Source: JAEUKA01 sp035328405 (GTDB lineage: Bacteria; Myxococcota_A; Polyangia; Palsa-1104; JAEUJZ01). From it: DNA of 64,000 nt. A program made the translations under genes and the position numbers. Of the stretch, positions 16,286 to 25,623 are shown in pieces (position 1 is the stretch's first letter; each line of letters opens with the position of its first letter). The DNA lies in assembly GCA_035328405.1 (NCBI GenBank), contig DAOLIT010000017.1, positions 1 through 64,000 on the forward strand, read 5' to 3'. The notes under the pieces are model-generated. The model was not told the origin of the DNA. It made no database searches and saw only the letters and a program-made list of their open reading frames with translations.

Positions 16286-17869
16286 ATGAGCCAGGGCAAA
16301 CCCATGCAGCTTGGTCGCTATGAAAATTTGCAACTTCTGGGGCAGGGCGGAATGGGGGCGGTGTATCGCGGTCATGACCCGTCTCTGCAACGGACTGTGG
16401 CGATCAAAGTGATGCTGGGCCAAAACCCGGAGTTCCTGGCGCGTTTCGAGCGAGAAGCCCGGGCGGTGGCGAGGCTGTCTCATCCCAATGTGGTGCAGGT
16501 GTACGACTTTGGCCGAGACGAACAGAACAACCCGTTTTTCGTGATGGAACTTCTGCCGGGGCGTTCGCTGGACAGTTTGCTGAAGGAAAAAGGGCCGTTG
16601 CCACCTGTGAAAGTGGTGGATGTGTTGCGGCAGGCGGCAGACGGACTGCAAGCGGCGCACGCGGTGGGCATCATTCACCGAGACATCAAGCCGCACAACC
16701 TGATGCTTGATGACAGCGGGAATGTGAAAATCGTGGATTTTGGCATCGCACGGGACACAGGCTCGACGGATGAATTGACTTCGACCCAGGCGACACCGGG
16801 GACACTTCACTACATGGCACCGGAGGTGTTGTCGGGGCAACCGGCGGATGCGCGGGCGGATATTTATGCGCTGGGACTCGTGGGGTTTCATTTGCTGGCG
16901 GGCAAACCGCCGTTTACGGGGCCTAGCGCAGTCGCGGTGGCGATGAAGCAAATCAACGAGCCGTTGCCGGATTTGCGAGACGAAGTGCCGGGGGTGCCGA
17001 GTTCGTTGCGACGATTGATCGAGCGGATGACGGAAAAACGTCCTGAATCGCGGGCGCAAACGTGTCAGGAAGTGGTCAAAGAGGCGTCGCTGATTGCACA
17101 CGAACTGATTGTCGGGCACACGTCTCCGTCGCATCCTCCGAAAGGTGGGCGGGGTTCGCGCGGGATCTTGTGGGGAGCGGCTGGGTGCGGGATTGTGGTC
17201 GCGGCGGTGCTCATGATGGTGGTGGGAAAAGGGAAGCGCAACGCCCACACGGCGCGGGCCGGGCAAGACGTTGTCAAGACGGAAACGCCTGATCCGGGGC
17301 CGCCTCACCATGCAGAGCATCGGCCAAATCCGCCGATTCCTGCCGGGACGCCGCAACCTCAGGTGACAGTGACGGCAAACCCAACGCCTCCACCTGGAAA
17401 ATTAAAACGGCGTCCAAACCAAGGGCCGCTGCGGGTGGCGGTGCTCAAATTCAAAAATCTGGCGCAGAATCCCGAAATAACGGTGCTTCAAGAAGGATTG
17501 GGCGAGGCGCTGATGGATGCGATCATCCACGAACCGTCGCTGAAGCAAAAACTCAGGGTGTTGGAACGAAACCAGTTTGATGAACAGAACCTGGTTGAAC
17601 TTTTGCGCGGCAAAGCGGACTACATGGACCCATACGCGGCTGTGGAGATTGGGAAAATCATCGGTGCGGAAGTGATCGTGCAGGGTTCGTTTGAGAAGCA
17701 GGGGAACCTGTTGCGTGTGACCACACGGATTACCTCTCTGCGAGAGGGCGATGTGCTGGACAGCGCGGTCGAGATCGTTCCGTACAGTGACCAGTCGGAA
17801 AGACTGCGCGCGGGAGACCTGGTTGCGGAGAAAATCAAGAAACGTTTTTTGGCTCTAGTGGCAGATTAG
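16286..17869 (+). CDS. Ser/Thr protein kinase with CsgG/FlgO-like C-terminal domain
   Basis: A 527-residue membrane kinase. Kinase domain about 10-270: GQGGMGAVY loop, VAIK with K41, IIHRDIKPHNL catalytic loop and VDFGIARD. One transmembrane helix follows (about 293-315, GIVVAAVLMMVVG), then a Pro-rich linker. From about residue 380 there is a domain starting RVAVLKFKN with GLGEALMDAI and GKIIGAEVIVQGSF, the pattern of CsgG/FlgO-like or TolB-N-like periplasmic domains. It is 13 bp upstream of dabA on the same strand and very likely the first gene of that operon, so it may couple an envelope cue to carbon uptake; that link is inference. Confidence 0.88.
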   Translation: MSQGKPMQLGRYENLQLLGQGGMGAVYRGHDPSLQRTVAIKVMLGQNPEFLARFEREARAVARLSHPNVVQVYDFGRDEQNNPFFVMELLPGRSLDSLLKEKGPLPPVKVVDVLRQAADGLQAAHAVGIIHRDIKPHNLMLDDSGNVKIVDFGIARDTGSTDELTSTQATPGTLHYMAPEVLSGQPADARADIYALGLVGFHLLAGKPPFTGPSAVAVAMKQINEPLPDLRDEVPGVPSSLRRLIERMTEKRPESRAQTCQEVVKEASLIAHELIVGHTSPSHPPKGGRGSRGILWGAAGCGIVVAAVLMMVVGKGKRNAHTARAGQDVVKTETPDPGPPHHAEHRPNPPIPAGTPQPQVTVTANPTPPPGKLKRRPNQGPLRVAVLKFKNLAQNPEITVLQEGLGEALMDAIIHEPSLKQKLRVLERNQFDEQNLVELLRGKADYMDPYAAVEIGKIIGAEVIVQGSFEKQGNLLRVTTRITSLREGDVLDSAVEIVPYSDQSERLRAGDLVAEKIKKRFLALVAD

Positions 17870-17882
17870 GCAATTTTGGGCG

Positions 17883-20800
17883 ATGGAAACGACAGACGAT
17901 CATGGCGACGATGGGGACGAGGGCGACGAACGAAACGCACATGGCCACACAGACCGACTAGGCCGTGTGCGCAAAGCAGTCCGGCACGCAGCGCATCTTC
18001 TGCCGAGCCAGGCTCCGTTGGAAGTGTTCGTTCACCACAACACGCTGCACGCTTTTGAGGGGAAACCGTTTTTCGAGGCACTCGCGGATGCGGAAGAACG
18101 GCTGTCTGTGAAAACGCTGCTCCCAGAACGAACGTACCGGGATGCGTTGAAACGGGGCCGGATCACGAAAGCGGAGGTGGAGTGGGCGTTGTCGAACGCA
18201 GGTGTTTTGGGTCAGGACAAAAACTGGCCCGAGCAGCTTGTGAGGAAAGAGGCGCTCGCATACCTGATGATGCGACACAGTTTGCGCGAAACAACGGCGG
18301 CGGGTGCGTCGTTTCTGGTTCACGAGACGGATGCCCTCGAGATGCTTCGCCGCGATGTGCCCGCATCGGCTCGGGAACGGCTTTTAGCAGACGGCGGCGC
18401 AGGTGGTGCGGCGCACAACAGCGAACGTGAACGCGCAGTGGCAAGGTCGCTGTGGGAAACGTGTGCGGGGCTTGTGGCGCAGTCTTTTGCGGCTCTGGAT
18501 TTGCCGACGACGACAAACGCGCGACCGGCGTTTTTTCGGGTGCTTTTGACGACGTTGACTGGTTCGGACCCGTGTTTTTTGGCTCATCAAACGCTGATTC
18601 CTTTTGCGGCAGCCTTTTTGGATCGAGGAGAGGCGCAGTGGTCGATGTCGGACAGGATGCGCGGCTTCTACCTGTGCTTTGAGTCTGTGGTGACGACGGG
18701 GCTTGTCGTGCGGCCAGCGTGGGGGCGCGAGCTTGGGACACGGATCAAGCAACACCTTCGGGAGCATTTCGATGCGGAACACGAGGTGTTGTCGCTGTTG
18801 GACGAGCTGGGTATCGAGGACGACGAAATCGAGGAATACCTAACGCATACACTGCTGCATCTTCGAGGGTGGGCAGGCATGTTTGCGCGGCTGGAGCAGT
18901 CGCAAGATCCGGTGCTGCACGAGGTGGCGTCGGTACGGCTGGTCGATTTTTTGGCGGTGCTTTTGGAACTCGAGGCGATGTCGTTTTTGGATGTGGCGCG
19001 GCAAAACGGATATTCCGGCACGGCGAAAGGTCTTTTGGGGTGGCTGCGCAGCAAGGTCCAGACCAAACCAACGAAGCTCGAGAAAGAACCGCTGATGTGG
19101 GCTCTGTTTCAGCTTGTTCAAGTGGCAGGAATCAGGCCGGACGAGTTGAAGACACTGAGCAACGACGAGGCGCGGGCGGTGTTGTCGTTTGTGGCGGGTT
19201 TTTCGGAAAAAGAGCGGCTTCCGATCTGGCAGGTCGCGTATGAACGGCACTATCGAGACGAGCTGCTGGGCGGTCTGTCGGGTCTTGTGGAATACAAAGC
19301 GGAACAGAGAGAAAAGTGCGGCCCGACGGAAAAACAGCCCAAAAAGATGCAAGTCCTGTGTTGTTTTGACGACCGTGAGGAGTCTTTTCGACGGCATTTG
19401 GAAGCAACCTCAGAGGACATCGAAACGCTGGGAACTGCGGGTTTTTTCAACCTGGCGATGGCGTATCAGGGACTGGACGATCCGACGACCTTTCCGCTGT
19501 GTCCGGTCGTGGTCACGCCGAAACACAAAGTGGTGGAACAGGCGATTGACGGAGGCGAAACGGCGCTGGCGAAAAGGAAACAGCGTCGAGCTCGGTGGCA
19601 CAAGATGACGCTTGCGTACAAAACGGGCACGAGATCGCTTGTGTGGGGCTCGCTTGTGACGGCGGCGAGCGGTTTGTGGACGGCTGTGCCTCTTTTGCTA
19701 ACGGTGTTTGCTCCAGGCTTTTGGGCGTGGCTGAGGAGAGAAGCGAAAAAGACGATGTTGCCGCAGGTCAAAACGCAGCTTTCGGTGCGCACAAACGACG
19801 CGCGCGGCGATGCGGGGCTTTGGCAAGGCTTTACCATCGAGGAAAAGGCGGAACGAGTGGGGACTTTGCTCGAAAATGTGGGGCTCACGCGGAACTTTGC
19901 GGACCTTGTGGTGTTGCTCGGGCACGATTCGCACAGTGTGAACAATCCGCATTTTGCGGCGTATGCGTGCGGCGCGTGCGGCGGGCGCAGCGGAGGTCCG
20001 AATGCACGCCTGTTTGCGCGAATGGCGAACCGGAGGGAGGTGCGCGCTCTTTTGCGCAAACGTGGCATCGACATCCCAGACAGCACGCAGTTTGTCGGTG
20101 GGGTTCACGATACGTGCGATGACGAAGTGACTTTTTTCGACGTGGACCAGTTTCCGCACGAGACCAGGCGTCTTCTTCACGAGCAACGGCCTCACTTTTC
20201 AAAGGCGCTTTCGGAAAATGCGAAAGAACGGGTTCGGCGTTTTGAGACGGCACCGCTCAGCATCCGTGCAAACGAGGCAAAGCATCACGTCGAAGAACGC
20301 GCGGCTGACCTGAGCCAAGCGCGCCCTGAACTTGGACATGCGACGATTGCTGCGGCTGTGGTGGGACGGCGCTCAGCGTCGAAAGGTCTATTTTTGGACC
20401 GGCGGGTTTTCTTGATTTCTTACGACCCGACGATCGATGCGTCGGGCGCGATTTTGGAACGCTTGCTGCTGGCGGCGTTGCCGGTCGGGGCGGGCATCAA
20501 CTTGGAATACTTTTTTTCGGCGGTGGACAACGAGCGTTTGGGTGCTGGAACGAAATTGCCGCACAACGTAACGGGGCTCTTCGGGGTGATGAACGGGGCG
20601 TGCAGCGATTTGAGGACGGGTTTGCCGTCGCAAATGATCGAAATTCACGAGCCGGTGCGCTTGCAAATTGTGATTGAGCAGCGACCGAGTCTGTTGCAGG
20701 CGGTGCTGGAGCGGCAGCCCAACATCGCGGCGTTTGTGAAAAACGAATGGGTGGCGGTGATGTCGCTCGACCCGGAAACAGGTGCCTTGCAGGAGTTCGA

Positions 20801-20963
20801 TCCGCAGCGGGGTTTTGTGCCGTGGCGGCGAGTGGATGAGTCGGTGTCGCAAACATTGCCTCGCGCCAAGAGGTGGGCGGATTGGTTTCATGCGAGTCGC
20901 ACGTTTTTGCCTCCTGCTTTGTTGGACGGACACGACGGCAAGATGTCGGAGCGTGCGACATGA
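17883..20963 (+). CDS. dabA: DabA-like inorganic carbon transporter subunit (DUF2309)
   Basis: A 1026-residue DabA-family protein. DabA forms a zinc-dependent, carbonic-anhydrase-like subunit that with DabB traps CO2 as bicarbonate in the cytoplasm. The zinc site is visible: C494 and D496 in CCFDDRE, H681 in GHDSH, and C696. The H-to-C spacing of 15 matches the published H524/C539 pair of the Halothiobacillus protein. Other family blocks are FVHHNTLHAFEG near the start and GVMNGACSDLRTGLPSQMIE near the end. Its stop overlaps the next gene (ATGA). The N-terminus is acidic and low complexity, so the exact start is uncertain. Confidence 0.9.
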   Translation: METTDDHGDDGDEGDERNAHGHTDRLGRVRKAVRHAAHLLPSQAPLEVFVHHNTLHAFEGKPFFEALADAEERLSVKTLLPERTYRDALKRGRITKAEVEWALSNAGVLGQDKNWPEQLVRKEALAYLMMRHSLRETTAAGASFLVHETDALEMLRRDVPASARERLLADGGAGGAAHNSERERAVARSLWETCAGLVAQSFAALDLPTTTNARPAFFRVLLTTLTGSDPCFLAHQTLIPFAAAFLDRGEAQWSMSDRMRGFYLCFESVVTTGLVVRPAWGRELGTRIKQHLREHFDAEHEVLSLLDELGIEDDEIEEYLTHTLLHLRGWAGMFARLEQSQDPVLHEVASVRLVDFLAVLLELEAMSFLDVARQNGYSGTAKGLLGWLRSKVQTKPTKLEKEPLMWALFQLVQVAGIRPDELKTLSNDEARAVLSFVAGFSEKERLPIWQVAYERHYRDELLGGLSGLVEYKAEQREKCGPTEKQPKKMQVLCCFDDREESFRRHLEATSEDIETLGTAGFFNLAMAYQGLDDPTTFPLCPVVVTPKHKVVEQAIDGGETALAKRKQRRARWHKMTLAYKTGTRSLVWGSLVTAASGLWTAVPLLLTVFAPGFWAWLRREAKKTMLPQVKTQLSVRTNDARGDAGLWQGFTIEEKAERVGTLLENVGLTRNFADLVVLLGHDSHSVNNPHFAAYACGACGGRSGGPNARLFARMANRREVRALLRKRGIDIPDSTQFVGGVHDTCDDEVTFFDVDQFPHETRRLLHEQRPHFSKALSENAKERVRRFETAPLSIRANEAKHHVEERAADLSQARPELGHATIAAAVVGRRSASKGLFLDRRVFLISYDPTIDASGAILERLLLAALPVGAGINLEYFFSAVDNERLGAGTKLPHNVTGLFGVMNGACSDLRTGLPSQMIEIHEPVRLQIVIEQRPSLLQAVLERQPNIAAFVKNEWVAVMSLDPETGALQEFDPQRGFVPWRRVDESVSQTLPRAKRWADWFHASRTFLPPALLDGHDGKMSERAT

Positions 20964-22288
20964 CGACCAGCCAAGCCTTGTGGTCCTTTGCTGCGCTGTC
21001 GCCTGCTTGGCCAGCGGCAGGTGCGCTGCTCGTCGGTGGACTGTCGCTTGTTTGCAAAAAAACAGAGGAGAAACACGTTGTCTGGATTTCGCAAACGGCG
21101 CTGTGGCTTCTGTTGTTGTCGGTGTTGGTCGGCAGCGGTTTGTGGTTTTTCGAGGGCGGCAAACCTGTCGATTTGCGCGTGCTGGATCTGTACCAAAGCG
21201 GCGACTATTCGCTGACACTGCGGCTGTACTTCGATTTCGCGAGCGTGCCCATTTCGGTGGTCGCTGCGGTGCTGATTTTGGCGACAAGCCGATTTGCGGA
21301 ACGATACCTGCATCGAGAGGCGGGCTTTTTGCGGTTTTTCGCGCTGATGCTGACGTTTGCAGCGGGCGTGATGATGCTGCTGCTTGGCGGGAGTTTTGAC
21401 CTTTTGCTGGCGGGCTGGGAAGTCGTGGGTTGGACGTCGGTGTTGCTCGTGGGCTTCTTTCACGAACGAACCGGGCCGGTGCGGGCTGCGTCGCGTGTGC
21501 TGGTGACGTATCGGCTGTGCGACGTGGGTCTGTTGGTGGGTGCGGTTGCGCTTCACGGTGCCATGCACAGCACGGAGTATCTGGACGTGATGCCTCACCT
21601 CGCGGCGTTTTCGAGCCACAGTCGCATCTTGTTCATCGGTCTGGCTTTCTTGGTGGCCGCGATGGGCAAATCGGCGCAGTTTCCGGTGGGCGGATGGTTG
21701 CCGCGCGCGATGGAAGGGCCAACAGCGTCGAGCGCAGTCTTTTACGGTGGTTTGTCGGTACACATGGGCATCTACCTGCTCATTCGAGCGGAGCCGCTTC
21801 TGCAACAGTCGGTTTTGCTGCAAGCGGCGGTGGTGGTTGTGGGTGGGACAACGGCGGTGATGGCGGGGCTTTCAGGACAGGTATGCGCGGACGCGAAAAC
21901 GAATCTGGCCTACGCGACGATCAGCCAAGTCGGGCTCATGTTTGTTGAAGTCGGTTTGGGATTTCCCAAGCTGGCCCTTTTGCACTTGGTCACACATTCT
22001 GTGCTGAGGTACTACCAATTTCTGCGCACGCCCTCGACGCTTCAGGATGCACTCCTGCGTCGGCAAGCGGGAATCGCTCCTGAGCTTGAGTCGCGGACGT
22101 TTTTGGGCAGCGGTTTCTTGTATCGGCTGGCGATTGAGCGTTTTGCGGTGGATTCGTCGCTGGACCGGTGGATCGCTCGGCCTGTGTTGTCTTTGGCGAA
22201 AACAATCGAGGCTTACGAGACGCGGTTGGGGGCGTTTCTTTCTGGCTCGCAGGGGTCCCAAGACGACAACCAGGAGCAGACGCGATGA
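20960..22288 (+). CDS. dabB: DabB-like NuoL/MrpA-type membrane subunit
   Basis: A 442-residue polytopic membrane protein of the proton-translocating antiporter-like family that pairs with DabA. The charged residues expected in a working channel remain: E154 in GWEVVGWTS (transmembrane 5 type) and K237 in GKSAQFPVGGWLP (transmembrane 7 type). The GPTASSA block and DAKTNLAYATISQ loop also fit. ATG 20960 overlaps the dabA stop as ATGA and gives the better start than an upstream non-ATG in the same frame. It would use the proton or sodium gradient to drive DabA. Confidence 0.88.
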   Translation: MTTSQALWSFAALSPAWPAAGALLVGGLSLVCKKTEEKHVVWISQTALWLLLLSVLVGSGLWFFEGGKPVDLRVLDLYQSGDYSLTLRLYFDFASVPISVVAAVLILATSRFAERYLHREAGFLRFFALMLTFAAGVMMLLLGGSFDLLLAGWEVVGWTSVLLVGFFHERTGPVRAASRVLVTYRLCDVGLLVGAVALHGAMHSTEYLDVMPHLAAFSSHSRILFIGLAFLVAAMGKSAQFPVGGWLPRAMEGPTASSAVFYGGLSVHMGIYLLIRAEPLLQQSVLLQAAVVVVGGTTAVMAGLSGQVCADAKTNLAYATISQVGLMFVEVGLGFPKLALLHLVTHSVLRYYQFLRTPSTLQDALLRRQAGIAPELESRTFLGSGFLYRLAIERFAVDSSLDRWIARPVLSLAKTIEAYETRLGAFLSGSQGSQDDNQEQTR

Positions 22289-23871
22289 ACGCGAACCTTG
22301 TGCTGTTTTCCTCGATTTGGGTGTTGCCGCTATTGATGTCTCTGGTGTTGGGCGTGGTCCGTTCCGAAAAGGTGGCGCGCGGTTTGGCGGTTGCAACAGC
22401 GGCGACGGTACTGTTTTTGTCGTCGTGGGCGCTGGCGAAGGACGTTGTGACGCATACGTTTTCTCGCACGGAAGCGATGTGGGCACCAACGTTGCTCGGG
22501 ATTCGGTATCACTTGGGCATCGATGGTCTGAGCGCGGTGGTTTTGCCCGTCGCAGCGGTGGTGGTTCTGGCTGTGCTGTGTGCTTCGCCGCGCAAAGTGC
22601 TCACAAACTCGCTGTGCCGACAGATTTTGCTGACGGAGAGCCTGCTTCTGGGCGTGCTGTTGTCGCTGGATTTGAGCATCCTGACGCTGTTCTGGATTAC
22701 GTCGCTGTGGCCGCTTTTTCGGGAGTTGCGAAAGCGAAAAGAATACGGTGCGGCGCGCATGATGGGGCTCATGGGAGGGCTCAGTTCGCTGCCGATGGTG
22801 ATTTTGCTGGTGCTGTTGTGGGTGCAAAAAGCGAAAACCGGTGCTGCGTCAGAAACTCCGTTCGATTTGGCGGCGCTTGCGCAAAGACAGCTTGCCGATC
22901 CTTTGCCGGATGTGCTGGGAGGGCTCGTGATCGCCGGGGCGCTGATTCGGATGGGGAGTTTTCCGTTTCATTTGTGGTTTCTGTCTTTGTCCGAACGTGC
23001 TCCGACGCCGCTCACGCTGACGGCGTTTGCGACGCCGCTGGGTCTGTTTGTGATGACGCGGATTCCGATGCCGCTGTTTCCCGGTTTGTTTGTGCGAGCG
23101 GTGCCGCTTTTGCTGTGGCTGGGGCTGATTTCCGCGACGTATGGGGCGGCGCTGGCGCTGGTTCAAACGGACCTGCGGCGGTTGCTTGGGTACTTCTGGA
23201 TGAGCCAACAAGGTTTTCTGTTGGCGGGAATCGCGGCGTTGAATGCGCCGGGGGTCAGCGGTGCGCTGATTCACGCGCTGGGCACGGTGGTGGTTCGTAC
23301 GGGTCTTGCGCTGTTGATTGGGTCGATTCTTTTGCGCGCGGGCACGACGGACATGCGGAGACTTGGCGGACTGGTTCGGACTGCACCGCAAATGGCGGCG
23401 GGCTTTTTGCTGTTGTCGGTGGCGGCGGTCGGAGCACCTGCCACGCTCGGTTTTGTGTCGGAGGACTTGTTGACGCAGGGTTTGCTCGAACATCACGAAA
23501 TTGCGGCGCTTGTGGTGCTTCTGACGACGGCGCTCAACGGAATCGTGTTGTTTCAGGCGTTTTCGCGCGTGTTTTTGGGTGAGGCCGTGGCGACATTTTC
23601 CCGTCCGCACGCTTTTTTGGATTTGTTGCCCCGCGAGCGTTTTGTGGCGGTCGCGCTGTTCGGAATGTTGCTGGTCGGAGGCCTTGTGCCCGCACCTCTT
23701 TTGGCTGTGCGGACCTCTGTCGTGGAAGCACTGCATGCGATAGACAAGGAAAAATCCCCGATCGACAACCTGCATGGAACGCCGGCGCATTCTGACTCGC
23801 GATCGTCGGATGTTGACCATGATCAAGTGAAACAACGTGCCGCAGCTTCGACCCATACAGGTCATTCCTAA
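22285..23871 (+). CDS. NuoM-like membrane subunit, third gene of the DAB operon
   Basis: A 528-residue polytopic protein resembling NADH dehydrogenase subunit M: FPFHLW...APTPLTLTAF and QTDLRRLLGYFWMSQQGF motifs. The ATG overlaps the dabB stop (ATGA), so the two are co-translated. Unlike NuoM, the transmembrane 5 glutamate position reads FWITS (I138 in place of E), and the transmembrane 7 lysine position is R222 (LIRMGSFPFH). Both residues are needed for proton transfer in NuoM, so this subunit may be structural or conduct differently. There are no other nuo genes nearby. Characterised DAB systems have only two subunits. Confidence 0.8.
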   Translation: MNANLVLFSSIWVLPLLMSLVLGVVRSEKVARGLAVATAATVLFLSSWALAKDVVTHTFSRTEAMWAPTLLGIRYHLGIDGLSAVVLPVAAVVVLAVLCASPRKVLTNSLCRQILLTESLLLGVLLSLDLSILTLFWITSLWPLFRELRKRKEYGAARMMGLMGGLSSLPMVILLVLLWVQKAKTGAASETPFDLAALAQRQLADPLPDVLGGLVIAGALIRMGSFPFHLWFLSLSERAPTPLTLTAFATPLGLFVMTRIPMPLFPGLFVRAVPLLLWLGLISATYGAALALVQTDLRRLLGYFWMSQQGFLLAGIAALNAPGVSGALIHALGTVVVRTGLALLIGSILLRAGTTDMRRLGGLVRTAPQMAAGFLLLSVAAVGAPATLGFVSEDLLTQGLLEHHEIAALVVLLTTALNGIVLFQAFSRVFLGEAVATFSRPHAFLDLLPRERFVAVALFGMLLVGGLVPAPLLAVRTSVVEALHAIDKEKSPIDNLHGTPAHSDSRSSDVDHDQVKQRAAASTHTGHS

Positions 23872-23993
23872 CAAGTTGCTGTGCAACGCTCTTGCTTCTT
23901 GGTCGCACTACGGGTTACTACTACCTTTGGCTGCCGGTCCGTCGGCAATCGGTCGATGAGTTTGCTGGTGGCCTTTGAAAAACCAATCCAATT

Positions 23994-24008
23994 GGAGCCA
24001 CGACCCTG
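23994..24008 (+). promoter_or_regulatory. Ribosome binding site and CTG start of infC
   Basis: GGAG at 23994-23997, then eight bases, then CTG at 24006. This is the only well-spaced Shine-Dalgarno in the open frame, which begins after a TGA at 23976. An in-frame ATT at 23991 has no ribosome site in front of it. IF-3 genes are known for rare start codons (AUU in E. coli, AUC in Myxococcus xanthus). Confidence 0.6.
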
Positions 24009-24644
24009 AGACCAGATAGCCGCCCTTCTCCCGCTGAACAGTATCGAGTCAACCACCGCATCCGCATTCCCCGCGTCCGAGTGATCGGCAGCGACGGACA
24101 ACAGATCGGCATACTAGAGACACCCGACGCGCTTCGCCAAGCCCGCGAGGAGGGTCTCGATTTGGTCGAGATTTCGCCCAAAGCCGTGCCGCCCGTCTGC
24201 AAGATCATGGATTACGGGCGTTTCAAGTACGAAACGGCCAAAAAGGAACGCGAGGAGCGGCAAAAACGAACCGTGATTGAAGTCAAGGAGATGAAGTTTC
24301 GCCCCAAGACCGACGGTCACGATTTCGACTTTAAGGTGAAACACATCCGCGAGTTTCTCTCGGAGGGAAACAAAGCGAAGCTGGTGATCCAGTTCCGAGG
24401 CCGCGAGATTGTTCACCCGGAAGTCGGACAAAACGTGCTCCGCCGGGTTGTTGAAGCGTGCCAAGACATCGGCGCAGTGGAACAGCCCGCGATGATGGAA
24501 GGGCGACGAATGCTGATGATCATCGGCCCCAAACCGTCGAACGTGGTGAAGCCAAAAGTGACGACGACTGCGCCTGCGGGACCTGGGCCAGTCTCTGCGC
24601 CTGTGGTTCCCGTCATGGCGTCTCCGCCAAAAGACGAGCGGTAA
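24006..24644 (+). CDS. infC: Translation initiation factor IF-3
   Basis: A 212-residue IF-3, which binds the 30S subunit, prevents 50S joining and rejects non-canonical start codons. The N-terminal domain has VNHRIRIPRVRVIGSDGQQI and LVEISPKAVPPVCKIMDYGRFKYE. The C-terminal domain has EMKFRPKTDGHDFDFK and RFRGREI-type sequence (QFRGREIVHPE). Starting at the GTG at 24081 would cut off the conserved first 25 residues, so the CTG at 24006 is used. A Pro/Ala/Thr-rich C-terminal tail of about 30 residues extends past the family core. The usual neighbours thrS, rpmI and rplT are not adjacent downstream, since the next gene is on the other strand. Confidence 0.9.
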   Translation: MRPDSRPSPAEQYRVNHRIRIPRVRVIGSDGQQIGILETPDALRQAREEGLDLVEISPKAVPPVCKIMDYGRFKYETAKKEREERQKRTVIEVKEMKFRPKTDGHDFDFKVKHIREFLSEGNKAKLVIQFRGREIVHPEVGQNVLRRVVEACQDIGAVEQPAMMEGRRMLMIIGPKPSNVVKPKVTTTAPAGPGPVSAPVVPVMASPPKDER

Positions 24645-24662
24645 CGAGCGGTTTTTCAGGCC

Positions 24663-25481
24663 TCAAACAAACGAGTTGTTCAAAACTTCTCCGAGCCCGC
24701 CGCCTCCTGGAACGATGTACTGGTGGTCGGTGAGGCCGCGCTCTCGTTCCCACAGCGTTCCAGGCACCGTTTCCAGCACTTCTGGGTCAGACAGGCCGCG
24801 ATCGAGCCGCAGAGCATACACAATGACCTCGGGATGGTTCTGCGTGACGTGGCGCAGATACTCGGGCGTCACGATGAGGTGTACCGCGATGACCTTGTTG
24901 GGCCGGCCCGTCACTTCCTGTTCGTAGTGGCGTAGCACGCGGCTCACGGTCGATCCCGTGGCACCCATCGGGTCGGGAATGAGCATCATCGCGTTTTCGA
25001 CGGGCCCGCCGACTTTGGAAGCGTAAAGACCGGCCCCCGTGACTTGCCCCGCAGAATCAAGGGTTCGTCCAAGCGCCAAATGATCCTGCCGCACGCCCGC
25101 AGGAGACAGCACTTGGTTCAAAAAATCGTAGCTGACCTGCGATGGCAAAAGTCCCGCGCGAGCCAGTGCAACGACCACTGCTTTGGTGTCTTGCGCGATG
25201 ACCTCACCGTCGTAAATGCCTTCTTTGACGTATTGAATCATGCGAGTGGGAATGCTCGCGACCTGCCGAGGAAATTCGGCGGCGACGACTTCATGCACGA
25301 GCATGCGATATAGCTCGACGATGAGACGGCTGACTTCTGGCTGCACCACATCGCAGTGGCAAAGCTTGGCCAAAAGTGAAAGTGCCAACGGGTCGCGCAA
25401 GATGTGTACCGACGAGCCGTAGCGATGATCGAACTCACAAGGACGATAGTGGACGGATTGGTATTGACGATCGGCTGTCAT
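24663..25481 (-). CDS. Uracil phosphoribosyltransferase-like protein with altered C-terminus
   Basis: A 272-residue PRTase-fold protein. A PRPP-binding loop DPMGATGST is clear, matching the DPMLATGGS type of UPRTases, and YIVPGG occurs at the usual C-terminal place. The following uracil-binding block, normally GLGDAGDRxFGT, reads GGGGLGEVLNNS here, losing the aspartates. It is also longer than bacterial Upp (about 208 residues), mostly at the N-terminus. It may be a divergent UPRTase or act on another base. Start taken at ATG 25481 (MTADRQYQ); the frame stays open to 25634 but would then run into the divergent gene. Confidence 0.6.
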   Translation of the reverse strand: MTADRQYQSVHYRPCEFDHRYGSSVHILRDPLALSLLAKLCHCDVVQPEVSRLIVELYRMLVHEVVAAEFPRQVASIPTRMIQYVKEGIYDGEVIAQDTKAVVVALARAGLLPSQVSYDFLNQVLSPAGVRQDHLALGRTLDSAGQVTGAGLYASKVGGPVENAMMLIPDPMGATGSTVSRVLRHYEQEVTGRPNKVIAVHLIVTPEYLRHVTQNHPEVIVYALRLDRGLSDPEVLETVPGTLWERERGLTDHQYIVPGGGGLGEVLNNSFV

Positions 25482-25623
25482 GGCGGCGCGGAGCCTAGCC
25501 GGAACGTGGTGCAAAGCGCAATCTGGTCGCGCAAGTTTCTGTTCACCGACGGTAAATATCGGATTTTCTCGAAACTGAAACCCGGAGTTTTTGGTTCGGA
25601 AAAACTTGCCGTATGTTCTGCGA

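Noticed and set aside
22285..23871. Remnant of a complex I (nuo) operon
   Set aside because: No other nuo genes flank it; the overlapping starts tie it to dabA and dabB.
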